From Nemophila menziesii (Eukaryota > Streptophyta > Magnoliopsida > Boraginales > Hydrophyllaceae), in contig JARWIR010000014.1 of assembly GCA_029959085.1 (NCBI GenBank), positions 9,160,001 to 9,224,000 of the forward strand: a stretch of DNA of 64,000 bases, written 5' to 3'. A program made the translations under genes and the position numbers. Below are positions 26,179 through 37,409 of the stretch, in pieces. Under the pieces are notes generated by a model, which made no database searches, was not told the origin of the DNA, and saw only the letters and a list, made by a program, of their open reading frames with translations. Each line of letters begins with the position of its first letter. Within the stretch, counting starts at the first letter, position 1.

Positions 26179-27739
26179 TGATGTCTCTCTAATTGTTCTT
26201 ATTTTCGACCCTTGGGAGACATCATTTTTTGGTGTTTATTTAATTAATTTGATAGACTTTTGGACTAAATATGCAATAATCCGGAATTTCCTTTTTAATT
26301 CTAGCATTTTTAATTTATTAAATTTTTGCGCGTAATATTGGTATTTTTATTGAAAAGTTTACAGGTTTTAGATGTTAGCTAGGAGAGGAATCCGAAGAGA
26401 AAGTCAAAGATCGTGAATTAGAGTCAAGACTTGAAGATAAATCCCGAAGATATTATTTTTAGAGCTGAAAATCCATTTTCCAGGCCATAGATTGCTGATT
26501 TCGAGGTGCTTAAGCGATGATTTAGCCGCTTACCTTTGAAGAGAAATCATTCCTTATCGAGTTACGGAACTTTAGCAACTGGAATGAGGTCAATCAGAGT
26601 CATAACGCATCGGGAAAAGCCGTTTTAGTGAAGGTGTATCAGCAGTTACGGGATTTTGGGCTTAGAAATTGGGCTTGGACATTTAATTAGTGTTTTATTT
26701 TCTGGTCCAAGCCCTAATCCGTTTTTATGCTTATAAAAGGAGGTCTGGACTTCTATTTTTCACACAATTCACATTCCACAAGATTAAACACCAGAGAGAA
26801 GCAACAGAAGGAAGAAAGAAGAAGCTACAATAGCTGGAGTGGGTCTATAGCTCCGTTCGTAGTCATTCCAATTCCGGAAATTGGGTTCTTTTTATATTTA
26901 ATTTTGTAATCAAATATGAATTCCATTTCTTTTAATTTATTTTTTAGTTTCAATATGAGCTAAGCTTTTCATAGTGCTTGAGAACAAACAATGGGTGAAT
27001 CCCAATTTTATGAAATAACGAATGTTGATTTTGGGTTTATATAATTTAAACTAGATTGGGTCTATTACTCTTTTCGATAATTTGTGATTATTTACTGTTT
27101 TTAGAGTCGCGAACTAAGAACAGGTATTAGTATCTAGGCTATTCCACATATGTGGCGTGTGGATCATCCTGACGGAGGGTTTAGGTATAGAATTAATTAT
27201 TCAATCTAGGATAAAAGCTATTGATTCTGACGAACTTAGCTAATTCTAGGGCCAATGAGGTAATAAATCTTAAACATCCAACGGTGGATCATATTTACCC
27301 TGACGGGACTAGTGACACTTTAGGATCGCCTTATAGTCCACCCTGACGGGGGTATAAGGAATTTAGAATCCCGACCATTGTAATTGACCAATTTAGCCCT
27401 TAAACAACATAAGTTAGGAAATAAGATTGGGAGGATCCTTGCGTTCTCAAGTACTACTTCTCATATTGCGTTTTCACTCATTTTACTTGCGTCTTAGCTT
27501 TTACTTGCATTTATAATTTGTTTTCATTTAGTAGTTTTAATCAACAAAACCAAACAAACATTTTATTATCTTTTATTTTCATAAGTGCATCAATCACTAT
27601 TTGCTAGACATTGTGATCAACCATTCCGTCCTTGGAACGAATCTGTATTATCCTTATTACTACTTGGTACAACCGTACACTTGCGGTTGTGGTTCGATTA
27701 TCATTTGCATTTATTTTTAGAACACACAAAGGACCACTA
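26179..27739 (+). repeat. Element 2 5' LTR
   Basis: This direct repeat of 37410-38969 begins TGATGTCTC. Its last bases read ACTA where the 3' LTR has ACCA, so the terminal CA is mutated here. It includes TATAAAA at 26732-26738. Confidence 0.95.
26732..26738 (+). promoter_or_regulatory. TATA box of element 2 LTR
   Basis: TATAAAA lies ~550 bp into the LTR; the copy in the 3' LTR is at 37962-37968. Transcription probably starts about 30 bp downstream, which would place the R region there. Confidence 0.65.
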
Positions 27740-27745
27740 AGTTTT

Positions 27746-27762
27746 TGGCGCCGCTGCTGGGG
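27746..27762 (+). promoter_or_regulatory. Element 2 primer-binding site (tRNA-Asp type)
   Basis: TGGCGCCGCTGCTGGGG lies 6 bp after the 5' LTR. It is close to the TGGCGCC-GC-rich primer site typical of Athila and related plant Ty3/gypsy elements, complementary to the 3' end of tRNA-Asp. One or two bases differ from the expected pairing. Confidence 0.85.
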
Positions 27763-27874
27763 ACGGTAGCGTGTGACCACGGTGTTTATCCTTTAGTGAT
27801 AGGTGCATTTATTTTATTTTATCAGTTTTACGCTTTTTGTTTGTTTATCTTTCTCGGGTTTTCAGGTTTGGTGT

Positions 27875-30800
27875 ATGCGAAGAAGGCTATTCAAGGATCT
27901 AGAGCCAACACCTCCGATCCTTAGTAATCCAGAATCGTTGATCAGACTTGCTAACAAGAGAAGAAGAGAACAAGAAGCTTTAGAAGTAGAAGAGTTAGTT
28001 AACAGAATGGAGAATATCGATCTTCAGAATCAACAAAACAATCAACCAGGTCAACTAGGCGCAAATGGCCAACCTTTGGCTCCAGGCGCTATTCCTCCAA
28101 TTCCACCAGTGATTCCTAATCCTCAAGTCCAGATAGTAATGAATCAAGATCCGTGGTTTACTAATGGTCCTCCAGAAGTTCCATTCCGTGCTCCTGCTAT
28201 ATGAGTAGGTGCTCCAGATATTGATGTTCCGAGATTCCGTCCAGATTCGGGTATGCTAGCTCAATTCCAAAACTTTGGAAATTTTCGCGGAAGACCATCA
28301 GAAGATCCTCTTAGAGCAGTATAGAAATTCAAACAGATATGTGATTCTTATATCACACAAGGGGTTTCAAGAGAACAGATGTATTTCGCTGCTTTTAAAT
28401 TCTTTGTTATTGATGGAGCGAGTGAATGGCACGATACGCAAGATCCTACGAAGATTACTAATTGGGACCAATTAGAGGCTGCTTTCTTTGACAGGTATTA
28501 CCCAAGTAATATGCGATTAGATGTTGAGTTAGAATTGACGCATTTCCGTCAAGAATATGATGAAACTGTGGGTAAGAGTTGGACAAGATTTCAGATGTGT
28601 TTACGTAAAGTTCCCACTCATGGCTTCTCTGAACAACAACAGCTTAAGATCTTTTACAGAGGCCTTGATGGGACTTCAAGAGAGAAATTGGATACGCTAT
28701 GTGGAGCAGGTTTTCTTCAAGTTCAACCCGCTCATGCTAAAATTATTTTAGAGAGAACAGTTAAGAATGAAGTTGGGTGGAATTCAGTAAGAACACCAGT
28801 TAAGGGAGTGAATAATGTTGATATGGAAGAGAAATTTGCTACGCTTGAGAATAAGATTCAGAACACCATAGAGAAACAATTAAAGTAGCTTACTTTAGCT
28901 GTAAAGGAAGGATTTTCGGGTAAGAAGGTAGCTGTTCAAGCTGCTCAAGAGGTTTATATGTGTTCGATTTGCAGGGTAGATGATCATGATGAGGAAAGTT
29001 GTCCGAATAACCAAGAATCCGTGATGTTTATGTCCAATAGAGGTAATTTCAATTCGAGTGGTAATGGATATCAGCCTAACAGAAACCATCCTGGGTTTCA
29101 ATACTCAAATCCTAATGGGGCAGCCAATCCTACATATGCGTATCAGCCGCGTCCCCAAGGTAACAACTATAATCCAAGACCACACAACAATTATCAAGGA
29201 GGACAGAATCAGGGTAATTATGTACAAAGACAAGCTCCTCAGAATACTTATGATGAAAATTTGAACCAGAAAGCTCTACCTGCCCATCCACAAGAAGGAG
29301 TAGTTACCCTTCAGAAAACAGTTGAAAGTTTAATTGCTCTTCAGACGCAAGCTATGGAACGTCAAAATGCAGCCGAAGCAAATATGAAGTTGTTCCAGAA
29401 TCAGCTAAGTCAAATCAATAAACAACTGAATCAGCGTCCACAAGGGCAACTTCCTAGCGATACAGAGAATCCAATACAACGTGAAGATTGCAAAGCTGTT
29501 ACATTAAGAAGTGGTAAGAACCTCCCTCCACCTCCTTTTCCTGTTATGAAAGAGAAAGAAGTTCCAAGAAAAGAAAAGGAAGTGGTTGAGAAAGAGAATG
29601 AGAAAGATAGTGAGGTTGAAGAAATAGAAAGACCAAGAGAAGTGCCGAAAAAGAAAGATGATATGGTGATTAATCGCCCTCCACCACCGTTTCCATCTCG
29701 AGTTCAGAAAAAGGGTGATTTGGGTGATTTTCAGAAATTCTTTAATAGGGTGAAGGGCCTAAGTATTAATATTCCGTTATTAGAGGCGATCCGAGATATT
29801 CCGAAGTATACAAAATTTTTGAAAAGGGCCCTCACTAACAAAAGGTCTTATTGTGATAATGAGATGATTGGCCTTCCCGAAGAGTGTAGTGCAATTTGTC
29901 AGAGTAAATTACCTCCAAAGTTAGTTGATCCGGGGAGTTTCATGATTCCCATATCGATTGGAGAAGAATGGAAGGGAAAAGCGCTATGTGATTTGGGGGC
30001 AAGCATCAACTTGATGCCTAAGTCAATCTTTGATAAGATTAAAATTGGAAACGCAAGACCCACTTCTATGGTCTTGCAAATGACGGACAGGTCTCTTGCT
30101 CATCCTGAAGGCCGCATTGAGGATGTCCTTGTTAAGGCAGGTACACTTACATTTCCTGTTGATTTCGTAATACTTGAGTACAATGCAGATAGAAATGTCC
30201 CCATTATTTTGGGTAGACCATTCCTAGCTACAGGGAGAACATTGATCGATGTAGAGAATGGCGAGTTAACAATGAGGATACAAGATGAAGAAGTAAAATT
30301 CAATGTATTTCGAGCGATGAAATTCCCAGATTCTCGGGAAGATTGCTTCAGAATGGATGTAGTAGAGCAAGCATCGCAAGAGGTATTTAATTGTTTAAAT
30401 TTTGATGATATCTTGCAGGCTGCTTTGACATTAGATTCACCTGAGATGATGGAGGAGCTTACCGAAACAGTGGCAGCTCTCAATTCTGAAAATCCAAAGT
30501 ATAGGCGTCTTGCCTATGAACCTGTGAGAGAACCGGGGGAGATCATTCCTAAAAAGAAGCTTTCAATTGAATCTCCTCCGGAGTTGGAAGAAAAACCATT
30601 GCCAGCACACTTGAGGTATGCATATTTGGGTACTAATGAAACTCTACCTGTTATTGTTTCAGCTAATTTAACAGGTCCTCAAGAAGATAAACTATTGCGT
30701 GTATTGAGAGCTAACAAAGAAGCAATAGGTTGGACAATTGCTGACATCAAAGGCATTAGTCCATCCTATTGTCAACACAAAATCATACTTGAAGATGTTA

Positions 30801-33504
30801 ATGCACGCTCAGTTGAAGGTCAGAGAAGATTAATGCCCTCTATGAAGAATGTGGTGAAGAAAGAGGTGATCAAGCTTTTAGATGCGGGGATTATTTATCC
30901 CATTTCGAGTAGTGAATGGGTGAGTCCGGTTCAGTGTGTACCGAAGAAAGGAGGAATGACAAAGGTTCTTAATGATAAAATTGAAGCCATTCCTTCAAGA
31001 ACGGTAGTTGGATGGAGAGTTTGCATGGATTACAGAAAGCTGAACAAGGCCACCAGAAAAGATCATTTCCCCCTGCCCTTCATCGATCAAATGTTAGATA
31101 AATTAGCCGAAAGAGAGTACTATTGCTTCTTGGATGGTTACTCCGGGTACAACCAGATTTACGTGGCTCCAGAAGATCAACATAAGACTACCTTTACATG
31201 CCCATTTGGTACTTTTGCATATCGCAGAATGCCATTTGGGTTGTGTAACGCTCCCGCTACTTTTCAAAGGTGTATGATGGCCATCTTCTGGGACATGATA
31301 GATAATTTCCTTGAAGTGTTTATGGATGATTTCTCCGTGTTTGGTGATGATTTTGATATATGTTTAGATAACTTGGAGAAAGTGTTAATGAGATGCAAGG
31401 AAACAGATTTGGTGCTCAACTGGGAGAAGTGTCATTTCATGGTTCGCGAAGGTATTGTTATGGGTCACAAAGTTTCGAGTGCTGGTTTAGAGGTTGATAG
31501 AGAAAAGATAGAGGTAATTAAAACTCTTCCCCCTCCTGTTTCTGTTAAAGGGGTAAGGAGTTTTCTGAGCCATGCTGGCTTTTATAGGCGTTTTATTAAG
31601 ATTTTTCTAAGATTGCTAAACCGTTATGCAACTTACTCGAAAAGGATTGCAAATTCCTTTTTGATGAAGCTTGTTTAGCGGCCTTTCAAGCAATTAAGGA
31701 AAAACTCATTTCTGCTCCTATAGTGTTACCTCCAGATTGGAATTTACGGTTTGAGGTTATGTGTGATGCGAGTGATTTGTGCATGGGAGCTGTATTAGGA
31801 CAAAGAAAAGAGAAAGTTTTGCATTCGATTTACTATGCTAGTAAAACATTTAGTGGTGCTCAGATTAATTACACAGTTACAGAAAAGGAGTTGCTAGCAG
31901 TTGTATATTCGTTTGATAAATTTCGCTCCTATCTTCTTGGAGCGAAAGTTATTGTTTATACAGATCATTCCGCGATCATATTTCTTATGGAGAAGAAAGA
32001 TGCGAAACCAAGGTTAATCAGATGGGTGTTATTACTACAAGAGTTTGATTTAGAGATCAAAGATAGAAAGGATTGTGAGAATCAGGTGGCAGATCATTTA
32101 TCGCGTTTAGAGGGTTCAAAGATGAATAGTGGTACTGAAGCGGTTAGAGAAGAGTTTCCGGATGAGAGTTTATTCGCTGTTTGAGATTATGAGGCTCCGT
32201 GGCATGCAGATATTGTGAATTTAGTGGTGAGTGGTGTTTTTCCTGAAGGTTCTACTTATCAAGAAAGAAAGAGGTTAGCTCATCGTGCTAGACAATTCTT
32301 TTGGGAGGATCCTTTCCTTTACAAAGTTTGTGTTGACCAAATGATACGAAGATGTGTAGCAAGGGAAGAGACTGCTGCCATTATAGCTGGATGCCATGAT
32401 TCATTATATGGCGGACATTTCAAAGGAGATAGAACTGCTGCGAAGGTATTTCAATCAGGTTTTTACTGGCCTTCTCTTATTAAAGATTGTCATGAATATG
32501 TTAAGAAGTGTACGAGATGCCAGTTTACCGGAAACATATCTAAGAGGGATGAGATGCCGCGTAATAATGTGTTAGAGGTTGAGATATTCGATTTTTGGGG
32601 CATAGACTTTATGGGTCCTTTCGTTCCTTCAAATGGTAACCTCTACATCTTATTAGCTGTTGATTATGTATCTAAGTGGGTAGAAGCGTTGGCTTTACCT
32701 ACCAATGATTCACGAGTGGTGATCAAGTTCTTGAGATCACATATTTTCAATAGACATGGCACTCCTAGAGTAATTATTAGCGATGGAGGATCTCATTTCG
32801 TTAATAAATATCTGAAGACTGTTCTAGAGAAATATGGAGTAAGACACCGTGTATCTACTGCATACCATCCACAATCCAATGGTCAAGCTGAAGTTTCGAA
32901 CCGTGAAGTCAAGTCAATTCTAGAGAAAACCGTTGGTCCTACAAGAAAAGATTGGTCAATGAAATTAGATGATGCGTTGTGGGCCTATTTTACTGCGTTT
33001 AAGACTCCAGTTGGTGCATCTCCTTATCGTATGGTGTATGGTAAGGCTTGTCACTTACCTTTAGAACTTGAAATGGGTGCCTATTGGGCAATTGCTCAGT
33101 TGAACTTAGATCCTATCTTAGCCAGAAAGACTCGTATGATGAAGCTTAATGAACTTGATGAATTCTGTTTGCATGCTTATGAAAATGCCAAACTTTACAA
33201 AGAAAACACAAAGAAATGGCATGACAATCGGATTCGTCCAAAGAACTTTGAAGTGGGGCAAAGAGTATTGAAGTATAACTCAAAGTTCAGCAATTATCCG
33301 GGTAAGTTAAGATCTAAGTGGTCAGGTCCATACATTGTGACCAAAGTTACACCTCATGGGGCGATAGAAATAGAACATCCGCTAGAGAACCGTACCTTTA
33401 TGGTTAACGGTCACAGATTGAAGATATACCATGGAGGTGAAGATACCAATCGCTCGGAAGATCCACATCCCGGGGAGGTCATGTATCTCCTCGAAACTCC
33501 TTAA
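27875..33504 (+). pseudogene. Element 2 gag-pol polyprotein, disabled
   Basis: Likely start ATG 27875. Gag and pol share one frame. The capsid-type retrotransposon gag domain spans about 28330-28790, followed by a Cys-rich CSICRVDDHDEESC stretch. Protease carries CDLGASINLMP near 29986. Reverse transcriptase has VCMDYRKLNKAT and the catalytic FMDDF at 31319-31333. RNase H follows at 31740-32120. Integrase has its H-H-C-C zinc site at 32390-32520 and D, D, E at 32606, 32782 and 32890 in GIDFMG, SDGGSHF and [10 protein letters not shown]. Breaks are stops at 28202, 28321, 28886 and 32182 and one frameshift near 31605. Domain order and the DLGAS protease place it in the Athila branch. The protein would act in cytoplasmic particles and the nucleus. 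Confidence 0.95.
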
Positions 33505-33735
33505 GAGCGTGAGGTAACCCGTCGAGCTTAACGACGTTAAAAAAAAGCCAATTCATTGTATATTAGCTGAGTTTTTAATTTTTGCAATTTAGAATAGTTT
33601 GATTTTTGTAATTTTAGTGTTTATTATTAAGAAATGAGGAAGGGTAGTTGTTTTTGATGATTTCAGGGGTAAAAAGGTCATGAGTTTGGGGTCGATGAGG
33701 CGAAAATAGGAGAAAATTGGTTGAATGTCCAGGAG

Positions 33736-34228
33736 AAACCGGGAACCCGGTTTTGGAGCTGGTACCAACCTTATACACGCAACACTTGGCGTCTTGGTTC
33801 ACGACACAGCGTCGGAACCGGGTACCAGGATTTTCGAAACCGGGAACCCGGTTTTGGTGTTGTGACTTCTGAAATTTTCTGACCCAGCGTCTTGGTGGAT
33901 TGCGTTTTGCTGCGTTTTGGTTCGCGCCATCGACACAAAACCGGGAACCCGCATTTGGCAGAACCGGGTACCCGGTTTCGGAGCTGTAAATTTCCAAAAG
34001 TTCTGACCCAGCGTCTTCGGGTCTTGCGTTTTGGCGCGTTTTGACTCGCACCATCGAGAAAAATCCAGGTACCCGCATTCAACAGAACCGGGAACCCGGT
34101 TTCGGAGAGTAAAATCTCTGACCCAGCGTCTTGGGGTCCAGCATTTTGGTGCGTTTTGAAAAAAAAAAAAAAGTCTTTATGTCATTTTTCCGCGCCGTCA
34201 CAGCGACGCGAAACCGGGAACCCGGTTT
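33736..34228. repeat. Palindromic AACCGGGAACCCGGTT array in pol-ORF3 spacer
   Basis: Full or variant copies of the near-palindrome AACCGGGAACCCGGTTT start at about 33736, 33815, 33837, 33937, 33962, 34072, 34086 and 34211. Some have GGGTACCC in the centre, which makes a perfect palindrome. Between them, ~120-bp units starting CTGACCCAGCGTCTT recur at 33879, 34003 and 34118. Two more copies lie beyond ORF3 (36733-36748, 36755-36772). The array is strikingly GC-rich against its surroundings. Small minus-strand frames across it are by-products. Confidence 0.85.
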
Positions 34229-34618
34229 GAAAGATGTGAGAGGCGGTTTTGGGTGTTTTAACCTAGTTCTCTTAGCCTCTTCTGCAAGTTTTTACCTAAA
34301 ACGCACCAATAGCCTCCCCACCTCCGAAAATCATCAACACAAACACTATATATCATCAAATCCTACCCTCTTTCACCACAAAAACACAAAATTAACTCAC
34401 TTCCTCTCCAAAATAACATCAAATCCTTAGTTTTTCCCAAGATTTCTCTTCATCAAATCCTTAAATAAAACCCAATTCTTTCTTCTCCCATCCAAATTAA
34501 CCTAGACCCATCTCATATTTCACCTAGTTCTTCAATTCCTAAGCCTCAAAACATCAAAATTCTAAACTTTTCTCTAAGTTTCTCATTATTTGAAGTTTTG
34601 AGTTTGGGGTGGAAAGAG

Positions 34619-35938
34619 ATGACTAACAGAACCGGTGATTTCCGAAGAACTGCTCCTAGAAGGAAAACCACCATTGGTGGTTCCCAAGATCAAGCTATTG
34701 AAATTCCTGATTCGCGTCCTAAACGAAAAATTGATGAAGTTCAGCTTGAGTCTAACAGAAAAGAAATCACAGGCCAAAAGAGAAGATTGATTGATGAGAT
34801 AGAAAGTGAGAAGGAACCAGAAGAGGAAATTGAGAAGAACACTGAGAAGGAAACTGAACAAGAGATCCCGGAAGTACCAGTTCAACAGAAACCTCCGCGT
34901 ATGAAGATGTGGGCCCACAAGCCTAAAAGGGTTTATACTTGTTGGAATACTCAGGTTCGTGAAAGAATTGAATTTTTGAAGTTTGGTGAGGAGACAAATT
35001 TTCCTAAGGGTATTATAAGCAGTGAATACAAAGAATATGCTGTGACATGAGCTAAGTTTGGTTGGAAAGAATTACAAGAAAGGAAGCTTGATTTAATTCC
35101 TACTTTTGTGCGAGAATTTTATGAAGGTTTAGCTACCTCCAGAGATGCAATTGATATCCGCAAAAAGGTAGTTCCTTTCTCTATTGAACGTATTCGGAAA
35201 TCCTTGAAATTACCCAACTTTTCTGGAACATGTCCTTTCCAAGAAACTCTTAATGACCCTTCTTTCGATTTTGAATCCCTTTGGGGGACCGTGCTTGTTA
35301 ATGGGGCTAGCCCAATTCCTGAAGGAGAAAGATATCCTGGACAGTTTTACAGCAGTAATTTGACACCTCGTGCTAAGGTTTGGTCTCGCTTTATAATACC
35401 CACTTTCTTTGGTATTAAACACACTTCCGAGTTGAAGAAAGAGCACGTATTTGTTATTAAGTGTATTTTGGAGGAGAAACGATTTGATGTTGCTAAGATC
35501 ATTTATGATACAATCGTGGAGTTCGCGAAATCCCCGATGAAACAACAAAATCTGAAGTTCCCTTGTACTATTACTCAGTTGTGTTTAGACGCAAAGATTC
35601 CGCATAAGAACGCAGATATTGATACTGTTTCAGTTGGTGTGAGTATAGCTTTGAGCACAATCAAGAATATCCATGAAGAAGCAACACGAGCTACCAAGAG
35701 TCCGAGAACTCCTCAATCAAAGAAAGCGAAGACTGTACCTGAGTTGGAATCGAAGATTCAGGTGTTGGAAGAGAATCAGGAGAAGATGATTGCTACCTTG
35801 GGAAACGTTACAAAAGAATTGGATCTATTGCGAAATTTAATCCTAGGCGTAAACACACTTCAAAACGCGATTTATGATGCTGTTACGCGAGATAAAGGTC
35901 CGGAACGCAACACCAATAACCAGCCTCGTGCTGGTTAA
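34619..35938 (+). pseudogene. Element 2 third ORF (env-like/plant transposon protein family), one stop
   Basis: The first ATG is at 34619, nine bases after a GAGTTTGGGGT motif. The frame would encode about 440 residues but is cut by TGA at 35048-35050. The N-terminal third is Lys/Glu-rich and low complexity. The middle (about 35108-35600) has VREFYEGL, LTPRAKVWSRFIIPTFF and HVFVIKCILEEKRFDVAKII, which resembles the 'putative plant transposon protein' domain found in Athila env-like ORFs. The end (about 35740-35870) is a likely coiled coil. I see no clear transmembrane segment, so an envelope role is unproven. Homologues are at 62975-64000 and, shortened, near 40100-40766. Confidence 0.8.
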
Positions 35939-36000
35939 GATACGTTTTCTAAACTTTCCTCTTAGTGTACATTAGTTTAAATGCTTTATTTAGTCTTTTC

Positions 36001-36020
36001 GAGTCGTGGGGACACGACTC
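36001..36020 (+). promoter_or_regulatory. Conserved hairpin after ORF3
   Basis: GAGTCGTG-GGGA-CACGACTC is a perfect 8-bp stem with a 4-base loop, 62 bp after the ORF3 stop. Seven bases later comes the G-rich GAGTTTGGGGTGGGG. The same arrangement exists in element 1 (39980-39999) and element 4 (62881-62900). Its function is unknown. Confidence 0.7.
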
Positions 36021-37393
36021 ATTTTTGAGTTTGGGGTGGGGTTCGTTGCCTCATCCCAGTTTTTATGTGTTATTTGTTTTATTTGCTTTCAATAAAAGAA
36101 TTTTCGGAGTTGCGTTTGACTGTAGAAATTTTTAAATATTCCTTTAAGCATACTTTTGATGAATCTATGATAGTAAATAGTGGACTTTAGGGATTGATAT
36201 AAAACGCATTTAGAATTGCATGCAAACATAGGTAATTAATAGAAAAAATTAATGAACAATGCAAATGAAGTAAGCTTGTACTCAAGGAATATGTTTGGTG
36301 TGTAGAACGTGAAATCCTAATTAGTAGAGAACCCACCTAGATATGAACTAAAGACAAGCTATGTACTTAGGAAAATGATAGGGGCAGTTCTTTGTTAGCC
36401 ATTTGTGCCTTTTTAGCCCTCTATCCCTTGTATTAATGATTATCCGTCTTAGCCCACTTTGAGCCTTTAGCCTTTTCTTTGTAGCCATGATATAAGCCTT
36501 TATCCCTTAGATTATTAGGCATGACCATATGACCCGCACTTGAATCACAATCCTGAGACATGTCTCGAGCTTGAGTTTGGGGTGGTGGGACCACATATGG
36601 GGAATTTAATGGGTTGGGATTGATGTGCCTTGTATTGTAGCACAATTGCAGATGATATATACTTGTAACCCTTTGCCGGGAATGAAGAAAAATGAAAAAA
36701 AAATGAAAAATTTTGAAAAATCATACAGTAGGAACCGGGAACCCGGATTTGTCAAAACCGGGAACCCGGTTTGCTTCTGTACAAAAAAAGAGAAAAAGAG
36801 AAAAGAAAATAAAAAGAAAAATATGAATGAATAAAACATCCGGCAAAGTGGAATTTTTCTGAAAATCATCTTGTTTATAGTGGGTAGACATGGGACGCTA
36901 AATTGTTGCGTATATGGGTGAGTGAGAACATCTTTTGAGCGTTAACTCAAGCTCGAGGACATTGTTGATGGTAAGTGAGGAGAGAGCCAAAAGCTCACTT
37001 CAAATTTACCAAATATACATCCACACCCGTCCTTAAGCCAATATTATAACCGTAAAGACCTCGTGATTCCTAAGTGCATAGTGAATTTATGATTCTGTTG
37101 ATAGGGAATATACTAGGTGGAGCTTTTAAAGCAAGTTAGGATTAATGACCACCCTATAGCCATCATACAGAGATGAGTACAAGTGTAACCTTCAAGCATT
37201 GCAACTTTAATTTTATGATTGAGATTATTTATGTTTGATGTTGCATTTTAGATGTATGTGTATATTAATTTCTAGAGTTTGCTATATGAGATTTATCTTA
37301 AGAAATGCTTTAGGGTTTATTTGCTAGCTTCTACTTGTTTATACGCTTACTTCTACCCCTTTGTTTTGTTTTACTTTGTCGGGACGACAAAGG

Positions 37394-37409
37394 TTTGAGT
37401 TGGGGGTCT
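37394..37409 (+). promoter_or_regulatory. Element 2 polypurine tract
   Basis: The G-rich TTTGAGTTGGGGGTCT sits directly upstream of the 3' LTR, where plus-strand DNA synthesis is primed. Near-copies of it occur at four places inside the 3' half of the element. Confidence 0.75.

Noticed and set aside
26727..26909. 60-codon frame just after the TATA box in both element 2 LTRs
   Set aside because: It starts only a few bases from the TATA box, before or at the likely transcription start, and has no known domain.
33614..34082. Minus-strand frames of 154 and 103 codons
   Set aside because: They run across the GC-rich palindrome array, whose repeats create open frames on both strands.
33736..34228. 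Palindrome array considered as a CRISPR array
   Set aside because: Spacing is irregular, repeats occur inside a plant retrotransposon, and no cas-like gene exists.
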